From NCBI GenBank assembly GCA_002104985.1, contig MCGO01000008.1, positions 682,001-746,000 on the forward strand: a DNA stretch of 64,000 bases, read 5' to 3'. This document shows positions 25,642 to 38,029 of this stretch, one piece after another (the stretch's first letter is position 1; each line of letters begins with the position of its first letter). This DNA comes from Rhizoclosmatium globosum (Eukaryota > Chytridiomycota > Chytridiomycetes > Chytridiales > Chytriomycetaceae). A program made the translations under genes and the position numbers. Below the pieces are notes generated by a model, which was not told where the DNA came from, ran no database searches, and saw nothing but the letters and a program-made list of their open reading frames with translations.

Positions 25642-27459
25642 TTAAAGTTCATTATCTTCATCTTTGGGCTCTGGATAGAGTGCCTTAATTTCTTTATCCA
25701 GTCTAATGTAGGCTGCTCCGATATCCTTCTGTTGCTTATCTAAGGCAATGACCTCCCTCTCAGGATACAAGGGCTCAACACAAAACGGTGTTCCATTATG
25801 TTCCCATTCCCATTTGAGCGTATCTCGATCCGAGTCGTATGCTGCATATTCGAAACGCATATACATATCATTGCTCTTGGTTGCATTCTTTGTCATCATG
25901 ATTCCCGAATTCCACCAAAATGGTTTAAATGTCTCGTCAACGTGATAGTTGTTACCGCAAACTTTCGCGCCATCTTTGTACCCAATAGCTCCACTATATG
26001 TTGGAACAAACACATAGGGTACACGGAGGAGCTCAAAGGAAAGCCAAAACGTTTCTTTGTCTCCCCACACCCGTGTATACGTTTCGTCACGAATGTCTTT
26101 GGCATTCTAACGTGGGAAAAGTGAGCAACGACCAGCTATGAAGTACACCAACTAACCATTTTGCAAGCGTAGTACAGTGCATGTAATATCCTTACGTTCC
26201 CTTTGTCAAGCGCAACAACTCCTGACTCCATTTCGTGCCAGGAGAGAGCATTAGCAAACCGTAATCCTGATGCATATTGTGTTCGATATGGATTGATTTC
26301 ATTGAACCATTCAGTATAAGTTCCGTTCCCTCGATCTAAGCTTCTATCGGAAAAGAAGAGCTGACCATACTGTCTGAAAATCGGTGACTTTGTGAGAATG
26401 ACGGCAGGATCTTGAAAGAATAAAACATCCGCATCGATAAATATGACTTTCCGAAACGATGAGTTCAGTATGGCGAACGGTTTCACACTCCATCCTCTGA
26501 TAACTCTCATTTCATATGGCATGCTCTGCTTCAAATCCACAATGTCAACGCCTGGTAATTTCTTCAGCTCTTCAACCAAATGCATAGGTAAATCAGAGTC
26601 TCCAGCATAGTGTACTTCAATAGGCAACGTGCATTTCATGATTTCTCTCAACGCACGAATCGTAAGCACCAAAGAACGAAATTGATTCGCACCACCAGAC
26701 ATCACTATCCCGCTTTCTTTGTCCGTTCCCGTGACATTTAAAAATCGATCGTGCATCACTCGTATGGTTTTGGAACGGTCCTTGTACCAATAGTATAAGT
26801 CTGAAAACTTGGCGACAACGCTTTGAAGCTCCTGCTGAAGCTTTTGCTGGTTTTTTGAGGATACTAATTTCTGCTGAAGATTTCTATTGTCGTGTAATAG
26901 CAGGTACGCAATTGTGTTCGCACGGATTCTTCGAGTCATCCAAAGGAAGTTTGCTCGTAATTGAGTAAATGTTTCCTTCCTGTCTTCGATTTCAACTTCC
27001 AGTGTATATTCGTATCGATATCCGGTGAATTCTTGTTGTTGGGCGTATCGATGCACTCGATTCCAAGTTGAAACAACGTCAAACTTCTTTCGGAAGCCAA
27101 ACGCACTGTAAGCTTCTGGTTAGCTGTTTTTGATGTAACTGAGCTCAAACAAATACAAACTCTGTCTCATTGAGTATGACAGGTGTTCCTTGCAGATAGT
27201 CAAGGATCTGTGCCTGGTCCAAATCGATTGTCCTTTCCAACCACTGCAGTTCTTTACTCCGTTGCATCTTCTTTGCAATTTCGATCGGTACGTCAATGTT
27301 GGGTCGTTTGTGTTGTTGGAAAGGCAGCAAGCTCGTAACAGTCACTCCGTTTCGATGAGCACGATTGAGCAGCCACCATCCTTCTAAACAGAGAAAGATG
27401 ATAGCCAGAATCACCAGCATATTCTCAATCCTCCTCATCGTTCGCCTGTTGCGGATCAT
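25642..27459 (-). CDS. GT71 (Mnn1-like) alpha-mannosyltransferase, copy A
   Basis: This is a type II membrane protein: a basic N terminus, a signal anchor MLVILAIIFLCLEGWWLL, a stem with TIDLDQAQILDYLQG, then the catalytic domain. Family features are LPIEVHYAGDSDLP, the long SVKPFAILNSSFRKVIFID and the metal-binding DADVLFFQDP near 26430, then YGQLFFSDRSLDRG and MESGVVALDK. After the last intron (about 26107-26157) VWGDKETFWLSFELLRVP and the PFWWN block complete the fold. Mnn1-family enzymes add terminal alpha-1,3-mannose to glycoproteins in the Golgi; the exact linkage here is unknown. The first intron (about 27156-27106) does not join in perfect frame as read. It is the first of three related genes on this strand. 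Confidence 0.83.
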
Positions 27460-27507
27460 GATGTTGAAGAAAAATCAAAGAAAAGTTCTACATTTGTTCC
27501 ATACATT

Positions 27508-29495
27508 CTATACATTTAGTAAATACTCTTGCCATACATCTTGTTTCCTCAAAAACTCGCCCCATTTTCTATTTACAATGTCCTTGTCAATCGCGATGTA
27601 TGAAGCTCCAATTTCTTTCTGCTTTCTGTCCAACTCTATGACTTCTTGGTTTGGAAACTTTGGCTCCAAGCAGAAAGGCGAACTCTCTGTTTCCCATTCC
27701 CATTTCAAGGTATCCCGTTCTGAGTCAAATGCAGCATGCTCGAAACGCATATACCATTCCTCGTTTGGACTCAATTTCATCATTAATATCCCACCGTTCC
27801 ACCAGAAAGGCTTTTGTGAATACTCATCAAAATGCAATATGCTTCCGCAGACTCTCGTTCCATTTTTGAAGCCCACTGTTCCTGCGTATGTTGGAGCGAA
27901 TTTGTAGGGAACTCTTAGGAGGTCGAATGAAATCCAGAATGTTTCCTTATCGCCATAAACGTGAGAATACGTTTCACTACGGGCCATACGAGAGTTCATT
28001 ATGCAGGCGAGGAGTAACGAAAGCAAGACTCCAGTTCTCGATTTGTCTAACACCACAACACCGCTTTCTTGTTCATGCCATGATAAGCGATTTGTGAATC
28101 TTAAGTTTGACGCATATTTGGTCCAATGCGGGTTAAATGAATGAAACCAATCGGTAAAGGAGCCATTGCCCCTGTCAAGACTGCGATCATGGAAGAAGAG
28201 CTGGCCATAATGTTTAAATATGTCTGATGACTGAAAAATAACGCCAGGGTCTTGGAAAAACAGAACATCAGAATCAATAAATATTATCTTGCTGAATGAA
28301 GATGCAAGCATGGCGAATGGTTTGATTCCATATCCAGGCACATCAAGGAATTCAATCGGAAATAGTTTTGATAAATCAACGGCTTTCACATTGGGGAGCA
28401 GGTCAATAGCGTTTACGAATTCGACAGGTAAGTCCAGGTTTCCTCCATAATGAACTTCAATCGGAAGGGTACAATTCATAACTTGTCGAAGCCCTGTAAT
28501 TGCGAGCAATAAGCTTTCCCACTGCGCATCGCCAGCAGACATTACGATTCCAGTTTCTTCAGAGTCTGTATAATTGAGGAATCGAGTATGTAGATTTCGG
28601 AACGTCCCATACGGTCTTATGAGAAATGGAAACAAAGCTCGAGAGTACCAAGCAGTTATGACTTCCAACTCGTTGTGTAAAGATTCATCGTCAGAGACTC
28701 CAAACGAAGCCATCAATTTCATAAAAGAAGGTTTATCGTATAATATCGTGTAGCAGATGGCGAATGCTCGGAATCTTCGTGCCATTTCGTGGAGATCGAC
28801 TCGCTTCTCTGATACTTCAACGTTCTCGTTCGGCAGTGAAATTACAGCTTCATAGGTATAAAAGTAGCCATTCGCATCTACCGACATGGCATATTGGTGG
28901 GCTCTTGTCCATGTTGCTGTCAAGTCGAAAGGTGACGTCAAGTTGAACAAAGAGCCACCAAACAGACTGCGATTTGGATAATGAGTAAACAAAAGCTGAA
29001 TTGATTGAATATCTACCTGGCTTCGGCTTTCCCCTCCTCCCCGTTTAGATAGTCCAGTAGTTGTGCCTGATCCAAGTCGATAGTTGCTTCCAGCTCCGGC
29101 AGAGTCGGTAAACTTTCTTTGTTGATAGATCGATGCATGCTCAAAGGTGTGGCTGGCATTGGTGTGTCGCTCAGTAACTTCTGATATGAGTCCAGAACCG
29201 CTTGAAGCTTATCCTCCCCCATAGAAGCTGGCCGTGAATCTTTTCCCCTTACTGATGCATCTTGTAGTTTCATGGAAGTTATCGTTCGAGCATTGTCTGA
29301 AAGTGTCGTTGCTTTTGCAGACTGGGATTGATGAGAACGACTGAGCTGTACAGCCGCTTCAATGAACAGAACGATGAAGGAAGCAGCTATTAAAATGTTT
29401 TGCCAGCGACGGAGTTTACGTTTGCTGAAGTTTGACGTGAGGGACATAAGTTTGCGAGTTTGCTGAACTGATTGCAAACATAATATTTTGAACAT
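27508..29495 (-). CDS. GT71 (Mnn1-like) alpha-mannosyltransferase, copy B
   Basis: There are two exons, 29495-29017 and 28966-27508, joined by a 50-nt phase-2 intron. The N terminus has the anchor ILIAASFIVLFIEAAVQL, a Ser/Thr-rich stem and the conserved TIDLDQAQLLDYLNGE just before the intron. The catalytic domain is one uninterrupted frame: LPIEVHYGGNLDLP, IIFIDSDVLFFQDP (DXD motif as DSD), YGQLFFHDRSLDRG, QESGVVVLDK, VYGDKETFWISFDLLRVP and PFWWNGG. It is the only copy of the three read without any problem. It starts about 110 bp after the chitinase 3' end and lies 49 bp upstream of copy A, which fits tandem duplication. A start at the internal Met at about 29447 is also possible. Confidence 0.86.
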
Positions 29496-29605
29496 ATACC
29501 AAGAAGAGGTGTGTATAGTAATTATGTGGTAACAGTATAATATATTCGTTTATTACCAAATTATAGAACATACTCATTTATCTCTCAAAATCATAGTTAT
29601 AGTAT

Positions 29606-32037
29606 TTAGCATCCCTGACCACCCTGCGAGACCCACACCAAAGTAGATGATGCGCCATAAGCGCAGATGACAGTGTTGCTACAAGCCCATTGTCCATTGG
29701 TGGTACATGGCTGGCCGACAACGATTTTGTTTCCAGAGGCGGCAGAGGTTGTGACAGCGGCGGCAGTAGTTGGGACGACAGCGGCAGTGGTTGTCTTTGG
29801 AACAACAACAGCGGTAGTAGTTTTGACAACAGCAGCGGTGGTTGTGACTTGAACAGCAGCAGTGGTCGTGACTTGAACAGCAGTTGTGGTGACTGGAACA
29901 ACAGCAGTAGTAGTAACTTTAACAGCAGCGGTTGTGGTAACTGGAACGGCGGCAGTGGTAGTAACTGGAGCGGCAACAGTGGTGGTGGCTTGTCCGTTAC
30001 CTCCACAGGCTCCAAGTTTGGTCCACTGTGAGTATGGAGCAGAGTTGGCTGATGGGCTGCTGTTCAAAGAATACCAGTTGGCAACGTAGTTGGCTCCGCC
30101 TTCACTGGCTTGGTCACCCTTCTGGTAAGTCTTGGTGGCATCGTAAGGAGCAACACAAGGAGTCTGACCAGCTGAACCGGCAGTGGTAGTAGTTTGTCCT
30201 GGGGCAACAGTGACGGAAGTTTGTCCAGCAACAGCGGTAGTGGTGGCGGCAGTTCCAGGAACACAGAGTCCGAGTTGAGCAAAACCTGGAGCAGGTGGCT
30301 TAGTTCCTGGCTCACCAGCGTAGTAGGCAGTGTTCCAGTTGTAGCCGTTGTAAGAGAATTGCATTCCGGTAGAGTAACGAACAGTTGGGTCCCATGGAGC
30401 GGCACATGGTGGTGGACCAGCTGGGGTTGGGCCAACTGGAGCATGAGTGGTGATGGTTGGGTTAGATCCTGGAAGGATAGCGTCGTTCAAAACTGGGACA
30501 GAACCGGAGCAACGAGGAGTGTTAGCACCCAAAACAGCCTTGCAGAGAGATTGGGCGAGGATGTTAACGTGGGCATCGGCGTTGGTTCCTTGCGGCTTGA
30601 AAAGTTCCCAGAAGAATCCTCCCTTGTAGAATGGTTGAGTGTTGGACAAGATTTCACCGGCGGCGACGTTGGTGAGAGGAACTTGGTGCGCGGCATCAGA
30701 TGGTGGTGGGTATGCAGGGGTACCGATTTCGTAACCAACGTTGGCTGGAACTCCGGCAGACGCGTATTGGCCCATATAGAAGTTCACTTGACCATCAAGG
30801 GTACAGGTGGCTGGGGCAGGTGGGCAGTTAACGGTGGAAGAACTGAGATCATAAGACATGACGTTCCATCCTCCGGCGTTTGCACCAGTAGCAAGGTATT
30901 GAACAAGATCAGGGTAAGATGGAACCATATTCAGTGTGATTCCCTTCAAGTTACCACCCCACCAGGTACCAGCCCAAGCTCCGGCAGCGGATGCAGCAGT
31001 AGAAAGCTTCAAGGTTGGGTAGTTTTGCTGAATATTGAGTCTGACATCTTGAAGAATGGCAGCGTATTTGAAGACGGTTTGGTAGAGAGTACATCCGTTT
31101 CCACAGTTTTGCTGGGCAGAAGCATCCGCCTTGAACATATCAGCATGCCAGAATTCTTCGTAGTCGATATCAATACCGTCCAGGCCAAGGTCCTTAGCGA
31201 GCAACACCAAGTCCTGGTATGGGTCACGCTTCTTCGTGTACCAAGTATTCAAACCTGGAACAGCAACTTGGCCGTTCTTTGGAGTGTTGTAAACGTATCC
31301 TGCCACAAGTTCTGGGTGCCAGACAGGAGCTTCTCCCATCTTGTTGTTTGTGGTTACATAGTCCTGAGCTTGCTTCCAGGTTGCACTGAAATCTGGCTCT
31401 GGGAACACGGCGTAGGAGTCTGGCGTGTTACCGTTCGAAGGTGGTTCACTGGGGAAAAAATAGTTTAGAGACTGGGGATAAATGGGGAAGACACCTTACC
31501 AAGCATAACACCATTGGTTTCCGGCGTTACAATTCGCGATATCACCACCAGCATAAGTTCCAATGGTAGACTGGAAGGTTGGGGTGGTAGAACCATAGTT
31601 GAAAATGGAGTACTGAGCGTAAGCCCATGGCCAACAGTTGTAGTCCCATCCTCCCATTGAGAGGAAGACTTCGACACCTCCAGCTTGGAGCTGAGCAGTG
31701 TACTTCTTAATTTCGGCAAATCCGTAGTCCGCCTGAGAGTTGTTATAGTTCAAACCGACTCCAACCAAAGTGTTAGATCCTGGCTCGTAGTACACTGAAA
31801 TTTCACGAGTTAGAACGGTTATATCACCAAAGTGATTTGATACTCACTGTCTGGACGAGCAAAGGACAACCAAACACGGTTAACAGGGAGAGTAGCGGCA
31901 TTCTGAGCAATCAGAGCAAGCTTTTGTGGGTCTCCAAAGAGAACATAAGCGCCGGCGAACTTGTCTCCAACAGGTGGGTTAGCGAGTGCCTGCACAGAAA
32001 TGGCAGAGGCTGCGAGGGTCAGAAGAGAGAAGAGCAT
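29606..32037 (-). CDS. Secreted GH18 chitinase with two chitin-binding modules and Thr-rich linker
   Basis: A signal peptide (MLFSLLTLAASAISVQA) leads into a GH18 barrel with FLSMGGWDYN and the catalytic LDGIDIDYEE near 31165. Two CBM5/12-like modules follow, each with a C.APWD or C.APYD start, Y..G.Q and a W..LG.C end (about 30430 and 30150). Next is a Thr/Val/Ala-rich linker of near-repeated VTTTAAV units (29750-29980), and last a Cys-containing module resembling CBM19 (GQPCTTNGQWACSNTVICAYG). Introns are about 31851-31794 and 31499-31450. The enzyme hydrolyses beta-1,4-linked N-acetylglucosamine and probably remodels the fungus's own wall or degrades foreign chitin. A TATTTAAAGG box lies about 45 bp upstream of the ATG. 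Confidence 0.9.
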
Positions 32038-32438
32038 AGAAGAGGACTGAATCTGGATTGTGACAAGAAAAACGTAGCTACCTTTAAATAGCTGAAGGGT
32101 GGCTATGGCAGAGATAATAATGGCTCGCTGTCATGACTTGTCACGTGGACGCTTTCCTCCCAAATTAGAATTTTTGATTGACATCACCTGATAAATCATG
32201 TGGACTAGGGTCGAAAATGATAGGTCTATCTCTTCTTTTTCATTTTTCTCCTTCTCTGTTATCCTTTCCGGGATCGGTGTATGCGGATTGCCCTTTGTGG
32301 CGAATAGGCTAGCTCCCTGGAAGACAATCCATAATTATTTCGTTCTGAGAAAATGGAGCCCATAATTTGAAAATTATACTTAATTTGGTTTCTTCGAGTA
32401 TTTTAATGTCCAAGTTTCAAAAGCATAAACTAGCATTA
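32038..32438. promoter_or_regulatory. Chitinase upstream region
   Basis: This region holds the chitinase promoter on the minus strand, including TATTTAAAGG at 32090-32081, and beyond it the 3' end of the third GT71 gene. No further gene was seen. The TATA assignment rests on position and base content only. Confidence 0.45.
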
Positions 32439-34238
32439 TCAGTATTCATTTACAATAACGGGTGCTGGTATATCAAGATTTTTGTACATTTTGACATACT
32501 GATTGCCTATACTGCTTTCCTGTCGGCTTAGTTGTACGATTTCTCTCTGAGGGAAAGCAGGCTTCAAACAGAACGGTGCCAAATTTGTCTCCATCTCCCA
32601 TTTCCGTTGATGTTTCTCCGTATCCACAGCTGCATACTCAAACCGCATAAACACATTATCGCTCTGTCGCCGTCGCTGTAGTACACCGCCATTCCACCAA
32701 AACGGTTTTCCACCTTCGTCGACATGGTAATTACTCCCACACACAGCAATCGTTCCATCTATCCACGTTTTGTATCCAACAGCTCCAGAATAGCCCGGCA
32801 CAAACTTATAAGGCACCCGTGCCAATTCCATTGACAACCAAAACGTTTCCTTATCCCCCAAACATAACCATACGTTTCACTCCTCACCGCCTTTGAATTC
32901 ATAAGACACGAGAATAACAACCCAATCAAAACACCAATCCGACTCTTGTCCATCGCAACCAATCCACTCTCTTGTTCATGCCACGACAAACCCCTTGAAA
33001 ACCGCAGCCCCTTAGCGTAATTTGACATGAACGGATTCGCCTCCTCAAAAAACGGAAACGGTCCCGTACCTCGATTCAAACTACGATCATGAAAGAACAA
33101 CACCCCATACCTCTGAAAAATATCTGACTCCTTCAGAATCACAGACGACGGGTCTTTGAAAAACAAGGTATCAGCATCAATGAATATCGTGCGACGAAAC
33201 GACGACGCGAGAAGTCCAAACGGCTTCACGGACCATTTCTGGATATCGCTCATTTCGGTGGGGAAATAGGCTTCAAGGTTTTTCACTTTCACGTTTGGTA
33301 GTTTTGCGAGGGCGGCTACGTTTGAAGGTGTGAGGTCGTTTTTGTTTGCATAGAAAACTTCGATGGGGAGTGTGCAGTGGAGAACTTGTCGAAGCGCTAG
33401 TATTCCGTGATATGCGTATTTGAAGTGTATGTTTCCGACAGTCATGACGATTCCGTCTGTTGATTTGTTGTGATAAAGTAACTGAAGGTCATGGAGTGTT
33501 TTCGTGTGGAGCCATGGAAACAGCTTTGTTGTGAGGTGGTTGATTCTTGTCTCCAAGGTTTTATCTAGCTCTGTTGTGACAATGTTGATAGACTCAGATG
33601 AATTTAACGCGAGAGATTGCAGCAACGTCTGTCTGAACGGGGGATCTTCATAACGAATTCGATATGCTGTCAGTGTTGACCGAACTAGGCTTCCAAAATG
33701 TAAAAACGACGGCTTCCGAACAACTTCAGGATGCTGCATGTGCTCGTACACAGCTTTCCAAGATTCCAGTGGATCAAAGGTGACATTCTTTTGTAGCGAG
33801 CCTCCAAATGGTCTGGACAATAGAAAATTCGAAATGAGTTCTTGTATGTCAACAAATGAACAAACTGATGATTTACCGATGTTTCATGACACGGTTCTCG
33901 CCATTCATGTAATCCAATAGCTGAATCTGAGCAAAATCAATCGATCCGTATTTTCCTCGTTCCTTCTCCAACAGATTTTGTTCGTATACTTCGTCAACCT
34001 CAGTAATGTCGTCATTGCCCTCCATTATTTTGCTTTTAGGGAGCCATGTTTCATGAAATGATGTTGAGTTCATGGTTCGCGTAGTGTTGTCATTTTGATG
34101 TTGCGACGTTGAGGGTAGAACTTCCCAAAGATTTGGATAGACAATCAGAACAGTAAACGTAACTGACAGCATGAGAACAGCCAATATCTTCTTGTAAGGA
34201 CATCCTTTCCGTGTGTTCAAGGAATTGACAGCTTTCAT
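32439..34238 (-). CDS. GT71 (Mnn1-like) alpha-mannosyltransferase, copy C, one frame break
   Basis: Exon 1 (34238 to about 33878) carries the anchor ILAVLMLSVTFTVLIVYP and a stem ending SIDFAQIQLLDYMNGEN, the counterpart of the motif in copies A and B. A phase-2 intron of about 60 nt follows. The catalytic part has LPIEVFYANKNDLT, TIFIDADTLFFKDP, YGVLFFHDRSLNRG and QESGLVAMDK. The frame breaks inside a run of five G (minus strand) near 32855, in the invariant WGDKETFW segment. One more G restores the motif seen in copies A and B, so an assembly error is likely. After the break, PFWWNGGV and the C-terminal domain continue to the stop at 32439. It is separated from copies A and B by the chitinase. 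Confidence 0.8.
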
Positions 34239-34375
34239 TTGGGCGGGAAATTTCCAAACAGAGACTGATGTCCAATGAAATGTGTGGGGGTTATGTAAAC
34301 AAATAAAAACTCATGAATGTATATTTCATTCGCTTATATTACGTGAGAAAATGAGCAGCAACAATATATCATCCC

Positions 34376-36807
34376 TTAAGCCTGGTTAGCCTCAACACGC
34401 TTGACAGCCTCAATAACCTTCTCAGTAGTGATGCCCAAAAGAGCAAACACTTGTGGAGCTGGTCCAGAGGCACCAAATCGGTCGATTCCAACAACTTCTC
34501 CGTCCAAACCAACGTACTTGAACCAACTCTGGCTGGAACCAGCCTCAACAGCGACACGGGCACGGACAGCGCGTGGCAAGACGCTCTCCTTGTACTCAGC
34601 GCTTTGAGCGTCGAAACGCTTGAAGGATGGGAGGGAGACGACACGGACGTGTGGACCCAAGGCGGCGGCAGCCTTGACAGCGAGCTGGAGCTCAGTACCA
34701 CAAGAGATAATGATAGACTTAAGCTCAGCAGTCTCCTTGATGGCGACGTAACCTCCGTGGAGAACACCCTGACGACGAGTGTTGACTGGGATTTGGTTCA
34801 AGTTTGGAACAGTTTGACGAGAGAGGATCAACAAAGTTGGTCCAGAGTTGTTCTCCAAGGCACAGGCGTAGGCACCGACAGTCTCCTCTGGGTCAGCTGG
34901 GCGAACGACATCACAGTTGGGGATGGCTCTGCAGGCAGAGAGGGTCTCGATAGGCTGGTGAGTTGGTCCATCCTCTCCGACACCGATGGAGTCGTGGGTG
35001 AAGATGTGGAAGTATGGCAAGTGAGCCAAAGCACCCAAACGGAAAGCTGGACGCAAGAAGTCACTGAAGGTGAAGAAAGTGGCTCCAGAGGGACGGAAGA
35101 TTCCGTGGTACGCGATACCGTTGACGATACATCCCATACCGAATTCACGGATACCGAAGTAGAAGTTCTTTCCGGCACGGTTGGTCTTGCTGAAGTCACC
35201 GGCACCCTTGATGTAGTTCAAGGTAGATCCGTGCAAGTCAGCAGATCCAGAGACGAGGAGCTCATCGTACTTGGCAGCCTCCTGCAAGACAGTCTCAGAA
35301 GCCTTACGAGTGGCAATTTCGTCAGTTGGCTTGAATTCTGGGACAGCAGCCAAAAACTTGGAAACATCAGCCTTGGCAGGCTTGTTAACAGCGTTCTCCA
35401 AAAGAGTGGCCAACTGTGGGTTAGCAGCCTTCCAGGCATTGTAGGTGGCGAGCCAGTTGTTGTAAGCAGCAGACAACTTGGCACGACGTTGGGCAAAGAA
35501 TTGCTGAACTTTTGGGGTGACGGCGAAAGTCTCAGCTGGGTTGAGACCCAAGGAAGTCTTGGCATCAGCCATGAACTTGATACCTCCCTCTCCGTGAGCC
35601 TTGCTGGTTCCCTGAACCTCCTTGATACCGAAACCAATGACAGTCTTGATGATGATCAACTTTGGCTTGTTGTTCTTGGTTTGGTGAGCAAGAGCGTATG
35701 CCTTTGAGAGAAGCAGTTCAGCAAAGATGAGAATAGCCCTAGGATTTTACTCACACAAGCGAAGGCCTCGTGATCGTGCCCATGGACCTGGACAACATCC
35801 CATCCGTAAGCTCTGAAACGAGCTCCAGTGTCCTCAGACTGAGTCTTGTCAGCCATAGCATCAAGAGTAACCTTACGATAAAGAATGAGGCTAAAAAGAT
35901 AAGGAGAGCACGTGTTTTCCATACCTCGTTGGCATCGTAAATAACAATCAAGTTGTCCAAACCCTCGTGAGCAGCGAAAGAGCAAGCTTCGTGGGAAACA
36001 CCCTCCTGCATACAACCGTCACCAGCAAGAACAACAGTTCTGGCATCAAAGATGATGTGCTCGGCAGTGTTGAAACGAGCCTCAGACATCTTCTGGGCAG
36101 CAGCAATACCAACGGCAGAAGAGATACCGGTTCCAAGTGGACCAGTAGTGGCCTCAACTCCTGGGGTCTCGTGGAATTCTGGGTGTCCAGGGGTGATGGA
36201 TCCAATCTTACGGAAGCTATAGCATACGATTTAAAAACCGATATCGCGTAGAATAAAGGCACCCTTACTCCTTAACGTCCTGGAGAGAGACTTTGTACCC
36301 GGCAAGGTGCAACCAAGAGTACAAGAACATGCTGCAAACCAAGCAGTTAGTTATTAACACCGCCACCACCACCAAATCCAAATCCAAATCCAAACAACAC
36401 GCACCTTCCGTGTCCGGCAGAGAGAACGAAGCTGGCATCAATTAGTCAGTACGAGTGACGATCGGGGTTTCAAATCAACAGCTTCGTTTTTGGCAAAAAC
36501 GCAAGGGTCGTTTTTAGAACAACCACGTACCGGTCACGGTTGATCCACTTGTCGTGCTCTGGCTCGTAGCTCAACAGGTTTCCAAAGAGAACAGCGCCGA
36601 CATCAGCGCATCCAAGAGGAAGACCCAAGTGTCCTGTTAGAGCAAGTTAGAACAAAGTATTAGATAACAGCCCAGCCCGTGTCTCGTTGGAATGTTACCT
36701 GACTTGCAGGCGGCAACAGCGTCCAACGAGAGTCCACGCGAGATGGTTGCAGCGTGCTTCAAGTTGTCGAGATCGAGGTTGAGGTCGAGGTGTGGGTAAG
36801 AAGACAT
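34376..36807 (-). CDS. Transketolase
   Basis: The protein begins [15 protein letters not shown] and is split by several short introns in its first third (near 36697-36635, 36530-36434, 36405-36333, 36265-36220, 35930-35885 and 35755-35705). Later coding is one long frame. Thiamine-diphosphate features are clear: [13 protein letters not shown] followed by IVIYDANE near 35945-36020. The pyrimidine domain has [16 protein letters not shown] and [16 protein letters not shown] near 34965, the most diagnostic stretch. The C terminus has [14 protein letters not shown]. It transfers two-carbon ketol units in the non-oxidative pentose phosphate pathway, in the cytosol. Codon use is strongly biased, as expected of a highly expressed gene. 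An upstream in-frame Met at 36864 exists, but the start at 36807 matches the family length. Confidence 0.93.
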
Positions 36808-37118
36808 TTTGGCAGGATGATTTCCTTCTTGTTTTTCCCTTTCGCTTCTTTCAAGTGATAACAATTTGCTAATTATGATCCAAAGGTGTTATGTACGCTT
36901 AATTGAGACACTTGAATCATCTGTCGCTTCGTATGCTTACCCTGGGATGCCACGTCTTTGGGCTGCTGTTTGAGCCAGCGAAAGAGTGACGGCAGCTTCA
37001 TTGGACAAGACTTCCGCTCAAAGGCTTTATTGAAACCGTGAAAAATAAGGGCGTCAGTACTCCAAAACGTAATGTACATGTGAAATCATTCTGCTTTCAT
37101 TCGAAATCAACATTCAAA
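36808..37118. other. Intergenic stretch upstream of transketolase
   Basis: It holds the promoter side of the transketolase gene and the 3' end of the discoidin-like gene. No gene, RNA or repeat was recognised. Confidence 0.35.
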
Positions 37119-37997
37119 TCAACGCGAATCCATTTCTCCATCAGTCCCAATAATTTTGAACCCAAGTCGTTTTGCCAACTGTCGCTGTCTCAGATACAAA
37201 AACGCTCCAGCGGGAATTCCAATCGCAAGTAAAATACACAGGATCACAATCAGACTAATGGATAGTGAATTCATGTCCCCAGTGGGTGCAGATTCTGAAC
37301 TCAATGACGTGAATACTTTGACTTCTTGTACGGCGACATAACATTCATTTTTGGAATCGGAAACAAGATCTGTGAATTGAAATCGAAGTTTTGCTGCTCT
37401 GCGAGGTGGAATCATGGAATAGTAGTACACTTTTTGGTCGTCACCCTTGATGAGCATTGGAGTGACACTGATTGGGATCGCATTTACGTCTGAGGCCTTT
37501 TCATAGAGGAAGAGGTTCGCGGTTGGTGCTGTATGAAACAGTTTTAGTTGGTCAAATTGAAGGGTTGAAACTTGAAAGAGTGATTACGTTTAAAGCCTGA
37601 CAATGATCCATCGTAATATTCGATTCCGATGCGAGAGATTGGTAAAGAGCCATTTGATGAGTGCTACCAGAGACAAAATGATCAGGATGGCACTGGGGGA
37701 CTAGGTACCTTGATCACACAAACCTGTCGTTGGGACCAGTCCACCTCCAGCCATTCCGTATACCCCGCTGGACATGATTTCTGAGGCATTGAGACCCATC
37801 GTGAGTCATCATCTGCATCTGCCACAGCATCAGTGACCTTGTGTGGAGCGCACTTGTTCTCAGCACAGGGACCGGCATTCCACGTTGACGAGGCCTTTGA
37901 CGTTGAACCACCTTCCTCAGTTCATTTAGTCATCTAGCTATTAACCACCAAAGAGAGATAGAGAGGTGTTACCAGCAATATTGACTAGATCAGCCAT
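37119..37997 (-). CDS. Single-pass membrane protein with discoidin (F5/8 C)-like ectodomain
   Basis: From the ATG at 37997 the first exon is very short (MADLVNIA). After an intron (about 37974-37917) a segment with WNAGPCAENKC and DDSRWVSMPQKSCP leads into YTEWLEVDWSQRQVCVIKV, which resembles the galactose-binding discoidin fold. Two more introns (near 37700-37650 and 37585-37530) precede MIPPRRAAKLRFQFTD. The chain ends with one strong TM helix (LSISLIVILCILLAIGIPAGAFLYL) and a short basic cytosolic tail. The predicted role, cell-surface carbohydrate or protein binding, is inference. No signal peptide is visible from this start. A frame beginning upstream at 38129 would overlap the divergent neighbour, so the true 5' end is uncertain. 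Confidence 0.5.
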
Positions 37998-38029
37998 CGT
38001 TTCGTTTCCAACAAAGATTGATTCCCAAA

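Noticed and set aside
30194..31468. A 424-codon plus-strand open frame
   Set aside because: It is the antisense shadow of the chitinase coding sequence, with no recognisable protein features.
34451..35707. A 418-codon plus-strand open frame
   Set aside because: It is the antisense shadow of transketolase, caused by strong codon bias.
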